Shown here: one piece after another, positions 45,501 through 52,087 of the stretch
Numbering within the stretch: the first letter of the stretch is position 1
Layout: every line of letters starts with the position of its first letter
From: an uncultured Gammaproteobacteria bacterium
GTDB lineage: Bacteria; Pseudomonadota; Gammaproteobacteria; Pseudomonadales; Pseudohongiellaceae
Reading direction: 5' to 3'
DNA length: 64,000 nucleotides
NCBI GenBank assembly: GCA_903862645.1
Contig: CAIOZF010000085.1
Span: 1 to 64,000, forward strand
Translations under genes and position numbers: made by a program
Notes under the pieces: generated by a model
The model's input: only the letters and a program-made list of their open reading frames with translations
Told to the model about the DNA's origin: nothing
Database searches by the model: none

Positions 45501-46034
45501 CTGGGTTCTCATGATCACGTTGACCACTCCGGCGACCGCGTCAGAGCCGTAAAGCGCAGAGCCGCCATCCGTCAACACTTCAACGCGCTCCACCATCACC
45601 AGCGGAATTGAGTTGATATCCACGAATTCGCCACCGCTGCGGGTAGTCGTGCCAGCAGACACCTGCCGTTTGCCATTGATCAGCGTCAGCGTGGAGTTCT
45701 CTCCCAGATTGCGCAGGTTGACGTTGGCAGTGCCGGATAGGCCCGAACCTTCGCCGGAGCCTTCGTTGGTGAATGATCCTGAGTTGATCTCGAGATTCTT
45801 GATGACGTCCCAGATCTGGGCGGCACCCTGCGCCTCAATCGAGGTTCTGTCCACAGTGGTTACTGGTGAAGGTGCATCGAACGGCGTGCCACGGATATAG
45901 GAACCGGTGACAAGCACTTCTTCAACTTCGGGTTCATCCTGCGCGGCGTTCTGAGCGGCGGCAGAAAGAGACATGCTGGCGAGAATTATTGCGGATGTAA
46001 TGGCCTTGCGTCTTCTTGGAATGTTTCCACCCAT
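42558..46034 (-). CDS. Large TonB-dependent receptor
   Basis: 1158 residues from the ATG at 46034 (MGGNIPRRRKAITSAIILAS), with GGGGGAG 5 bases upstream; a frame open to 46130 has no such site. The signal peptide cleaves near SAAA-QNA. The TonB box is EVEEVLVTGSYIRG. The plug has NVNLRNLGENSTLTLINGKR and VLTDGGSALYGSDAVAGVVN. A very long barrel ends LYARVLMQL. Extracellular loops are enlarged and hold Cys pairs, including a FECSYCAF CxxC. This subtype (SALYGSDAVAGVVN) is abundant in TonB-rich bacteria that use complex organic matter. The ligand is unknown. It is transcribed away from ahpCF; whether they share regulation is open. Confidence 0.92.
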   Translation of the reverse strand: MGGNIPRRRKAITSAIILASMSLSAAAQNAAQDEPEVEEVLVTGSYIRGTPFDAPSPVTTVDRTSIEAQGAAQIWDVIKNLEINSGSFTNEGSGEGSGLSGTANVNLRNLGENSTLTLINGKRQVSAGTTTRSGGEFVDINSIPLVMVERVEVLTDGGSALYGSDAVAGVVNVIMRTQFEGLEVYGDLQALDAYKSAQDRTGSAIWGWASDSGDTHFVISGEKFERDPVQVEYGSFYDENVEYTGVVGGIAGNVSATMNNTAFGSRINPAYLNNTLTAQNIAEGGPTTQVLTDPLCSQLKGADGRSFFTGTRTEQRGANSGNCREFTEEWNYMTVGTERDSFAGAFNHSFNEDHEFYSFFQYSDTSIERADSGANGSRGPTVFLAAPGSHVPIPAGYAIGQTAELGYFASAAGLTRPTSIPNAPNALANGGLNVPFYAAVQRGNTPRMGGNANMTETQTLGAQAGMRGEFTAFNDREFNYDVSYSWSGTSFEQNYQTFQRDRAELAANGLGGQGCTPNGRTDFNFRDAPGPLGSRALNIWSVSGNSYTNAYTQTFFPGFVFTTRESLSLGLTSNNQGQGGCMFYNPFLTSMTNPGLANNEALMEWMNPTVRRVDKRNKLAVLDAVVSGELMELAGGMAQFAAGAQYREQSNKSRAPYLNVPGIPNAILNWGANGAPNTTHYVSNNFECSYCAFTYENERDVKAVFGELALPFIKNVETQIAVRYEDYGGNIGADLTPKIAMSWRPVETLLVRGSFSQSFRAPNIAVVEEGLESSSNTFRDPLRNQAVRAGMLPPTNDYALPNFTYTLGGPAPDVGNEYADTFSTGFIWTPTGALEGLSLNADVWRFELTDKVLPQPGISAISKEIALFQQAAANPANYVLNGTIPSTRSGPWAAMAQYTPCNPTALAAQYGNDPAKQGVVGGVTGFRNVTAGSRLDCVVNPAAYQIEGVVRTFGVNTGALTTTKLSTINAGTIIADGIDLKIGYNWETDLGRLRLGIDYTHVRQYTLSDVPGLELGLLETGNFDAAGSTGDGNLVRSLPDNKGNVSLAWMRDGHGVSVITRMIGSYRDMAYENTYATANDQVRAVMTKQIESFQSWDIQYNYSHQWANDRLGTSIFTVGALDAFNADIPYREAGGINYDSGVFDGRGRRLYARVLMQL

Positions 46035-46386
46035 GTTGACTCCCCCGTTTTTATAATTTTGGGACTTATGTTTAACTTCAGCTTCAGCTTCAGCACTCAG
46101 TACAGCGGGAAATCCCTTTCGTATCTCCATTTTCGTGAGCCTTGCTCGATATTAGTATAGGCTCGTAAAAATGCTGCGCGCAATCACTTTCGGGTTGGCC
46201 CTCTTTTCACGATGATCCGAGCGGCCGGCGCGCGAATTAGGTCTTTTAGATAGCTAAAAACTATCGTTATATAAAAAACAATCAATTTTAAAATTTATGC
46301 AGTTATCGCTTAGGATAGGTCGCGTCAACTAAAAACGCCGGCGCTCACCGCCGGCCAAACCGGCGAATTTACTCAGGAGTATTGCA
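46035..46386. other. Divergent promoter region, TonB receptor / ahpC
   Basis: 352 bases, AT-rich in the 46240-46320 part. It holds an OxyR-type site (46250-46264). TAGGAT at 46311-46316 is a possible -10 for ahpC but lacks a good -35, as expected for an activator-dependent promoter. The receptor side has a run of CTTCAG repeats (46078-46096) just upstream of its start. Confidence 0.6.
46250..46264 (+). promoter_or_regulatory. OxyR-type half site upstream of ahpC
   Basis: ATAGCTAAAAACTAT fits the OxyR motif ATAGntnnnanCTAT at every fixed position. A second motif expected 7 bases on is only partly present. It lies about 122 bases before the ahpC start, a normal OxyR position. Confidence 0.65.
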
Positions 46387-46950
46387 ATGTCTCTCATTAA
46401 TACCGTTATCAAACCATTCAAAGCCACTGCCTTTCACAACGGCGCCTTCGTGGAAGTGACCGACAAGACTCTGCTTGGCAAGTGGTCTATCGTGTTTTTC
46501 TATCCTGCAGACTTTACTTTCGTCTGCCCGACGGAGCTTGGTGATCTTGCTGACAACTACGACGAGTTCAAGAAGCGCGGCGTGGAAATCTACAGCGTGT
46601 CCACTGATACGCAATTCACGCACAAGGCATGGCACGACACTTCTGCCACCATTGGCAAGATCCAATATCCGATGGTTGGTGACCCCACTGGTGTCATCAG
46701 TCGCAACTTCGAGGTGATGATCGAATCCGAAGGTATGGCTGAGCGTGGGACCTTTGTGATCGACCCCGAAGGCCGTGTCCAGATTGTCGAGATCACGGCA
46801 GGTGGTATCGGCCGCGATGCTCAGGAACTGCTGCGCAAGGTGAAGGCTGCTCAGTATGTTGCCTCTCATCCTGGCGAAGTCTGCCCAGCCAAGTGGAAAG
46901 AAGGCGAAGCCACACTGGCGCCGTCGCTTGATCTGGTCGGAAAAATCTAA
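46387..46950 (+). CDS. ahpC: Alkyl hydroperoxide reductase, peroxiredoxin subunit
   Basis: 187 residues, the standard 2-Cys peroxiredoxin length. Peroxidatic Cys47 is in [10 protein letters not shown] and resolving Cys166 in GEVCPAKW; the start [16 protein letters not shown] is typical. It reduces H2O2 and organic peroxides in the cytoplasm and is recharged by AhpF, encoded 75 bases downstream. AGGAG lies about 8 bases upstream. A perfect OxyR-type half site in the upstream region suggests peroxide induction. A family A palindrome lies between the two genes. Confidence 0.97.
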   Translation: MSLINTVIKPFKATAFHNGAFVEVTDKTLLGKWSIVFFYPADFTFVCPTELGDLADNYDEFKKRGVEIYSVSTDTQFTHKAWHDTSATIGKIQYPMVGDPTGVISRNFEVMIESEGMAERGTFVIDPEGRVQIVEITAGGIGRDAQELLRKVKAAQYVASHPGEVCPAKWKEGEATLAPSLDLVGKI

Positions 46951-46958
46951 ACAGTATC

Positions 46959-46988
46959 CTGTGAGAGCGAGCCTGCTCGCTCTCACAG
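46959..46988. repeat. Perfect family A palindrome between ahpC and ahpF
   Basis: 14-base arms CTGTGAGAGCGAGC and GCTCGCTCTCACAG around a 2-base CT loop. It starts 8 bases after the ahpC stop. Such a hairpin can stabilise the upstream message or lower read-through, giving more AhpC than AhpF. Confidence 0.85.
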
Positions 46989-47025
46989 TTCCAAAATGTA
47001 ATTATCGTTCGAGGACGCAGAAGTC

Positions 47026-48579
47026 ATGTTAGACGCCACCATGAAAAGTCAGCTGAAAACCTATCTTGAAAGAGTGACGCAGTCTTTCGAGATTGTTGCC
47101 TCTCTCGACGACAGTGAGAAGGCGCGTGAGCTGTGGTCGTTGCTGCAGGACATCGTGGCGCTGACCGACAAGATTACACTACGCAGCAATGGCACTGATG
47201 CACGGGTGCCTTCCTTCGCGCTGAATCGTCTCCAGGGTGGCCTGAGTCTGAGTTTTGCCGGCATCCCGATGGGCCACGAATTCACCTCGCTGATCCTCGC
47301 TCTGCTGCAGGTTGGTGGTCATCCACCCAAGGTCACCGACGACGTGGCGAATCAGATTCGCGGCATCGAGGGCGACTATTTGTTTGAGACATATTTTTCG
47401 CTCTCCTGTCAAAACTGCCCTGATGTCGTGCAGGCCCTGAACGTGATGGCCGTGCTGAATCCCAACATTCGTCACGTGGCCATCGATGGCGCTCTTTTTC
47501 AGGACGAGGTGGAACAACGTCAGGTAATGTCCGTGCCTTCGGTGTATTTGAACGGTCAGCTATTTGCATCTGGACGTATGGGAGTCGAGGAGGTTCTTGC
47601 GAAAATCGACACCGGGGCAGCCGCGCGTGATGCACAAAAGATCAGTGCCCGCGAACCATTCGATGTGCTGGTGGTGGGCGGCGGACCAGCCGGTGCGGCC
47701 GGTGCGATCTATGCTGCCCGCAAGGGCATTCGCACAGGCGTCGCAGCAGAGCGCTTCGGTGGGCAGGTGCTGGACACCATGGGTATCGAGAATCTGATTT
47801 CTGTTGCGGAGACCGAAGGGCCGAAGCTGGCTCGTGCGCTGGAAGAAAACGTGCGCGATTACAAGGTAGATATAATGAATCTGCAGCGCGCCTCCGCGCT
47901 GGTGCCGGCGGGCGAAGTGGGCGGTCTGCATGAAATTCGTTTCGACAGTGGAGCGACATTGAAGGCGAAGACAGTGATCGTTGCCACCGGTGCGCGCTGG
48001 CGTGAACTGAATGTGCCGGGTGAGACGGAGTATCGTAATCGCGGTGTCGCCTATTGCCCGCACTGCGATGGCCCCTTGTTCAAGGGCAAGCGCGTCGCCG
48101 TGATTGGCGGTGGCAACTCCGGCGTGGAAGCGGCTATCGACCTTGCTGGCATCGTGGGTCATGTGACGCTGCTGGAATTTGCCGACAAACTGCGTGCGGA
48201 CGCCGTGCTACAGCGCAAACTGTTCAGCCTGCCGAACGTCACCGTAATCGTGAGCGCGCAGACCAGCGAGGTGGTGGGTGATGGTCAGAAGGTGACAGGG
48301 CTCGCTTACAAGGATCGCGTCAGTGGCGAGCCGAAGGTTGTCGCGCTCGATGGTGTGTTTGTCCAGATAGGTCTGCTGCCTAACAGCGACTGGCTCAAGG
48401 GCACCATTGACCTGTCCCCGACAGGCGAGATCGTCACCGACGCTCGTGGCCAGACCAACGTGCCCGGCGTGTTTGCCGCCGGTGACGTGACGACCGTGCC
48501 CTACAAGCAGATCGTTATCGCCATGGGCGACGGCGCCAGGGCGTCGCTGAGCGCGTTTGATCACCTGATTCGCCACTGA
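47026..48579 (+). CDS. ahpF: Alkyl hydroperoxide reductase subunit F
   Basis: 517 residues. The N-terminal double-thioredoxin domain has a redox pair in SCQNCPD (Cys128/131). A thioredoxin-reductase-like part follows: FAD motif [20 protein letters not shown], the active-site YCPHCDGPL near 340, NAD(P) motif [19 protein letters not shown], and the final FAD motif GVFAAGDVT. It passes NADH electrons to AhpC. GAGGACG precedes the ATG. A family B palindrome begins 2 bases after the stop and can serve as a terminator. Confidence 0.97.
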   Translation: MLDATMKSQLKTYLERVTQSFEIVASLDDSEKARELWSLLQDIVALTDKITLRSNGTDARVPSFALNRLQGGLSLSFAGIPMGHEFTSLILALLQVGGHPPKVTDDVANQIRGIEGDYLFETYFSLSCQNCPDVVQALNVMAVLNPNIRHVAIDGALFQDEVEQRQVMSVPSVYLNGQLFASGRMGVEEVLAKIDTGAAARDAQKISAREPFDVLVVGGGPAGAAGAIYAARKGIRTGVAAERFGGQVLDTMGIENLISVAETEGPKLARALEENVRDYKVDIMNLQRASALVPAGEVGGLHEIRFDSGATLKAKTVIVATGARWRELNVPGETEYRNRGVAYCPHCDGPLFKGKRVAVIGGGNSGVEAAIDLAGIVGHVTLLEFADKLRADAVLQRKLFSLPNVTVIVSAQTSEVVGDGQKVTGLAYKDRVSGEPKVVALDGVFVQIGLLPNSDWLKGTIDLSPTGEIVTDARGQTNVPGVFAAGDVTTVPYKQIVIAMGDGARASLSAFDHLIRH

Positions 48580-48581
48580 AT

Positions 48582-48636
48582 AAATTTGGGGTCAGAGTAA
48601 AAATACAGGCTGTATTTTTACTCTGACCCCAAATTT
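48582..48636. repeat. Solo family B palindrome after ahpF
   Basis: 27-base perfect arms (starting AAATTTGGGGTCAGAGTAAA) around one G. The core equals the repeats that flank the RAYT gene near 28.5 and 29.3 kb, so it looks like a non-autonomous substrate of that enzyme. A partial CCCCCAAATTTCC follows directly. Confidence 0.92.
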
Positions 48637-48656
48637 CCCTCTGCCCCCAAATTTCC

Positions 48657-48679
48657 ATCGCGGGCAGGCCCGCTTCCAC
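48657..48679 (+). repeat. Single REP unit (family A)
   Basis: ATCGCGGGCAGGCCCGCTTC followed by CAC, a single palindromic unit, 20 bases after the family B palindrome and about 65 bases before the PepSY gene. Confidence 0.7.
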
Positions 48680-48742
48680 GGTGATTGCCGCAGGCCATTC
48701 TGCGGGCTATCCTTCCCCGCCCTGAGTTCGCCGAGCCCGCCC

Positions 48743-49375
48743 GTGATCATTCGTCGTTACCACCGCCTTGTCGGCATCATCATGCTGACCCCCCTGCTCG
48801 CGTGGACGCTGACCGGGCTGTTCTTTCTGATTCAGCCAGGCTACGGCGCGGCGTATGAGATGTTGCAGCCGCGTACTTATCCCCTCAGCGGCACGCTCAA
48901 CAGCCTTGTCGTATTGCCTGCGGACAGCCGTTGGGGCGAGTTTCGCTATTTGCGGACCGTGCTCGGCGACCACCTGCTGGTGCGTGGCGAGGAGGGCTGG
49001 GAGCATCTGCATGCCGACACGCTGGAGCCCTGGCCGCAGCCCGACGCGCAGAAGCAGTTGCAGCTGGTGGCTGATGCCGTAGCGCTCAATCCTGAGCGTT
49101 ACGGACACGTGTTGAGGCATGAAGAGGGTGCGATGGTCACGTCCACCGGCGTGCGCATCACGCTGGACTGGAATACGCTCGGCCTGCGTCAATCTGGTAA
49201 CGATACGCGCTGGATTGACCAACTCTATCAGCTGCATTATCTGCAATGGACGGGCGTGCGCTGGCTGGACCAAATACTCGGTGTGGCAGGTTTGTTTTTA
49301 CTGGCGGTGATGACTGTCACTGGCTTTCGCCTGAGCTTCAGGGGGCGACGTGAGAGCGAGCCCGCTCGCGATTGA
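48743..49375 (+). CDS. Small PepSY-type membrane protein
   Basis: 210 residues from a GTG at 48743. It has an N-terminal membrane helix (RLVGIIMLTPLLAWTLTGLF), a periplasmic PepSY-like region (about 40-165) and a C-terminal helix (WLDQILGVAGLFLLAVMTVT followed by GFRLSFRG). The pattern of a conserved His (RYHRLVG), and LHYLQWTGVRWLD before the last helix, matches short PepSY_TM proteins linked to iron or redox functions. No reductase is adjacent. Odd: the last residues, RESEPARD, and the stop codon come from a REP palindrome that starts inside the gene, so the original C-terminus was probably different. Confidence 0.82.
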   Translation: MIIRRYHRLVGIIMLTPLLAWTLTGLFFLIQPGYGAAYEMLQPRTYPLSGTLNSLVVLPADSRWGEFRYLRTVLGDHLLVRGEEGWEHLHADTLEPWPQPDAQKQLQLVADAVALNPERYGHVLRHEEGAMVTSTGVRITLDWNTLGLRQSGNDTRWIDQLYQLHYLQWTGVRWLDQILGVAGLFLLAVMTVTGFRLSFRGRRESEPARD

Positions 49376-49412
49376 TAGCTGTATCCACAGTTAATCGCGA
49401 GCAGGCTCCCAC
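49350..49412. repeat. Inverted REP pair (family A, REPIN-like)
   Basis: Left unit GTGAGAGCGAGCCCGCTCGC plus GATT (49350-49373); inverted right unit AATCGCGAGCAGGCTCCCAC (49393-49412); 19-base spacer. The left unit overlaps the last codons and stop of the PepSY gene. The right unit ends 14 bases before the end of the convergent PQQ dehydrogenase gene, so the pair may act as a shared terminator. Confidence 0.82.
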
Positions 49413-49425
49413 AGTTGACCTCAGG

Positions 49426-51099
49426 TCAGTCGCGCAGCGCGAAGGTCGACATCGCGTGGCCGGAGACGACGGTGATGTATTGCACGCCGTCCACCATGAA
49501 GGTGATCGGGGCCATGACGATCTGGCCGCCGAGGCTGGCCTTCCATAGCAGTTCGCCAGTGCGCGCATCCAGAGCATGGAAATGCCCTTCGCGACCGCCG
49601 GTGAACAGCAGGTCGCTGGCCGTGGTCAGCATGCCGCTGTCACTTACATCGAACTGTTCGTACTTCCACTTCGCTTCGCCCGTTTGCGGGTCCATCGCCA
49701 TCAGTGCCGCATGGCCTACTTCGTCGGTCCAGGTGTTGATCGGGTTGGTGCGTCCGATGCCGACGCCCGGAGCACCTTGGGCCGGGGTCAGCACGGTGAA
49801 ACCGCCACCAAGAAACGCACGGCCGGGTTCATACTCCTGCTCCTCGGCGCGGTAGATGGTGGCGTAGTCTTCCCAGGCGCTGAAGTAGAACAGGCCGGTG
49901 CGCGGGCTGTAAGACGGCGGATACCAGTTGGTCGCGCCCTGATTGCCCGGCCACGTCGGCATGCCTTCGGGCTGCGGCGTGGCGAAAGGTCGGCCATTCT
50001 CGTCCAGTCCACTGGACCAGTTCACTTTCACGTAGTTCTTGCCGAGCAGATACTTGCCAGTAACGCGATCGAGCACGTAGAAGTAACCGTTGCGGTTGGC
50101 CCACAACATCAGTTTGGATGGCGTGCCATTCCAGTCCATGTCAACCAGCAGGGGCACCTGCACGGCGTCGTAATCGTAGCCATCGTTCGGCGTGAACTGG
50201 AAGTGCCATTTCAGCTCGCCAGTATCGGCATCGAGAGCGATTACGGAGTCGGAGTAGAGGTTGTCACCGGGACGCTGCGCGGCGTTCCAGTCCGGGCCAG
50301 GGTTGCCCACGCCCCAGTAGGTCAGGTTCAACTCGGGATCGAAGGAGCCGGTAATCCAGATGGGTGCGCCGCCGTGTTCCCAGTCGTCGCCGTCCCAACT
50401 GTCGTGGCCGGGCTCGCCCGGGCCGGGGATGGTGTAGAACTTCCAGGCCTCTTCGCCAGTTTCGGCGTCATACGCGACCACGAAGCCGCGAATGCCGTAT
50501 TCGCCACCGCCGACACCTACGATGACCTTATCCTTGACGATCAGCGGCGCCATGGTGATGGAGTAGGCGAAGTTCACGTCGCCCACCTTGACCTTCCACA
50601 GCGGCTTGCCATTGATGCGGTCGAGGGCGATGAGGTGGGCGTCCTGAGTGCCCATGTACACCTTGTCGCCCAGCACCGCGACACCGCGGTTATTGGCGCC
50701 GCAGCAGACGCGCGCGTTCTCGGCATTGGTGTGACGATACATCCAGAATACTCGGCCGGTAACCGCGTCCACTGCCATCACATCGTTGGGACGCTGGGTG
50801 ATGTACATGATGCCGTCGATCACAATCGGGTTGGTCTGCCATGCGCCGAACACCTGATTCTGCAGTGTCCACTTCACTTCAAGATCGTCGATGTTGCGCG
50901 GGGTTATCTGATCCAGTTCGCTATAGCGCTGGCTGGCATAACCGCCGTTATAGGTCAGCCAGTTCTGCGGCTCCTCGGCGGCGTTGAGGATGCGATCGTA
51001 AGTAATTTCCTGTGCCTGATTTTGCGCCAGTGTCGCCGATGCAGAGATCAGGCCGCCAAGGCTGAGCAAGACAATCAAAAAGTGATTCAGCGTTTTCAT
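49426..51099 (-). CDS. PQQ-dependent alcohol dehydrogenase with lanthanide-type Asp pair
   Basis: 557 residues: signal peptide (cleavage near TLA-QNQ), then an eight-bladed quinoprotein propeller with tryptophan-docking repeats. Visible are the vicinal disulfide RVCCGANN (Cys132/133), metal ligands Glu200 (GVGGGEYGIRG) and Asn266 (VGNPGPDWN), and catalytic Asp309 in NDGYDYDAV. Asp311, two residues on, is the extra Asp of XoxF/ExaF/PedH-type lanthanide enzymes; Ca2+ enzymes have Ala, Ser or Thr there. It oxidises an alcohol in the periplasm and passes electrons to a cytochrome c, here encoded just upstream with a 4-base overlap. No haem domain is fused, unlike quinohaemoproteins. PQQ synthesis genes are not in the window. 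Confidence 0.92.
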   Translation of the reverse strand: MKTLNHFLIVLLSLGGLISASATLAQNQAQEITYDRILNAAEEPQNWLTYNGGYASQRYSELDQITPRNIDDLEVKWTLQNQVFGAWQTNPIVIDGIMYITQRPNDVMAVDAVTGRVFWMYRHTNAENARVCCGANNRGVAVLGDKVYMGTQDAHLIALDRINGKPLWKVKVGDVNFAYSITMAPLIVKDKVIVGVGGGEYGIRGFVVAYDAETGEEAWKFYTIPGPGEPGHDSWDGDDWEHGGAPIWITGSFDPELNLTYWGVGNPGPDWNAAQRPGDNLYSDSVIALDADTGELKWHFQFTPNDGYDYDAVQVPLLVDMDWNGTPSKLMLWANRNGYFYVLDRVTGKYLLGKNYVKVNWSSGLDENGRPFATPQPEGMPTWPGNQGATNWYPPSYSPRTGLFYFSAWEDYATIYRAEEQEYEPGRAFLGGGFTVLTPAQGAPGVGIGRTNPINTWTDEVGHAALMAMDPQTGEAKWKYEQFDVSDSGMLTTASDLLFTGGREGHFHALDARTGELLWKASLGGQIVMAPITFMVDGVQYITVVSGHAMSTFALRD

Positions 51100-51902
51100 T
51101 GCATGCCTCGCAGTGTCAGCAGGTAGCCGACCAGATCAGCGACTTCATCGCCGGACAGGGTAGTGGGTTGGTGGACGGGTTCGCTGCTGAGTTCATAACT
51201 GACGAGATCTGCCTTGACGAAGGAGCGCAACTGCTCGTTGGCGTCGATTAACTGCACGGTGTAAGTGTCCTCGTTCAGGCGTCTGCCGAACACGGTCTCC
51301 TCGCGCCGCGTGACGATACGGACCGCCCGGTTGATCGGCAGCAGCGTGGCGGCTGGAGCGACCATGCTGTTCTGCAGGATCGCCGGCGTACGCAGAACGC
51401 CGATGTCACTCAGGTCTGGTGCCGTGCGCGGGCCTTTGCCATTGACCCGGTGGCAGCTGGCGCACTCACCCTTACCTTCAAATAGGGCCTTGCCCCGTGT
51501 TGCATCGCCGATACTGATGGCCACGCCCGAGGGGTCGAAACCCGCGCGGATGTAAGCGATCACCCCGTTCAACTCTTCCGGGCGCAGGGTAAAGGCGGGC
51601 ATTCTGCCCCCTGCGGCACCCCCGGAGATGACCCCTGCCAGATCATCATCGGTCCGTGCCGTGCGGAACTGGCCCAGACGCAGATTGATGCCATCCACGG
51701 TCTCGCCCTGCGGCCCGTGACAGAGGGCGCATTGCTGCACGTAGACGCGCGATCCGGCCTGAATGGCCTCGCTGGTGTACTGGTGATCGGACTCCTGCGC
51801 GACGCTCTGGCCGCCCGTTGCCAGCAGCAACAGACAGGAAAGACGCCAAAGACGCGGAGATAATAGGGACTGTAAGCGGTGTTTCTGGGGGGGATAGGTC
51901 AC
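51096..51902 (-). CDS. Di-haem c-type cytochrome, partner of the PQQ dehydrogenase
   Basis: 268 residues from a GTG at 51902. The signal peptide is MTYPPQKHRLQSLLSPRLWR plus a hydrophobic core, cleaving near SVA-QES. Two haem sites occur: CALCH near residue 58 and CASCH near 147. Met ligand candidates are GGRMPAF after the first haem and the NSMVAP stretch after the second. Domain one is the usual cytochrome c of alcohol dehydrogenase partners. The region 180-240 has a PQQ-dehydrogenase-associated style (VFGRRLNEDTYTVQLIDANE). The stop overlaps the dehydrogenase ATG (ATGA), so the two are made together and probably form the electron path to the oxidase. Codons 4-6 lie in a run of seven C, prone to slippage. 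Confidence 0.88.
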   Translation of the reverse strand: MTYPPQKHRLQSLLSPRLWRLSCLLLLATGGQSVAQESDHQYTSEAIQAGSRVYVQQCALCHGPQGETVDGINLRLGQFRTARTDDDLAGVISGGAAGGRMPAFTLRPEELNGVIAYIRAGFDPSGVAISIGDATRGKALFEGKGECASCHRVNGKGPRTAPDLSDIGVLRTPAILQNSMVAPAATLLPINRAVRIVTRREETVFGRRLNEDTYTVQLIDANEQLRSFVKADLVSYELSSEPVHQPTTLSGDEVADLVGYLLTLRGMQ

Positions 51903-51970
51903 GATAGGCAGCCTGTAGTGGTTTTTGTTATTTTCTGTTGCGCGAGGATAATCCCAATTTTTCCGATGGT

Positions 51971-51995
51971 CTATCGATAACTCGCCTATCGATAG
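51971..51995. promoter_or_regulatory. Paired CTATCGATA palindromes in a divergent promoter
   Basis: CTATCGATAA (51971-51980) and the perfect palindrome CTATCGATAG (51986-51995) lie 15 bases apart, between the cytochrome c/PQQ dehydrogenase operon and the FG-GAP lipoprotein gene. A repeated palindrome in a divergent promoter suggests an operator. The regulator is unknown. Confidence 0.5.
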
Positions 51996-52087
51996 GAGCT
52001 TCTATGCCGGTAGAATGGTGTACGAACAGTCAGCCGCAGAGTTGACTTTTATTGAGGGTTCCATCGGGAACTCCATCTGGATTTTGT

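Noticed and set aside
49576-51126. 516-codon plus-strand frame opposite the PQQ dehydrogenase
   Set aside because: The minus-strand product has all quinoprotein motifs; the plus frame is only its complement and shows no domain.
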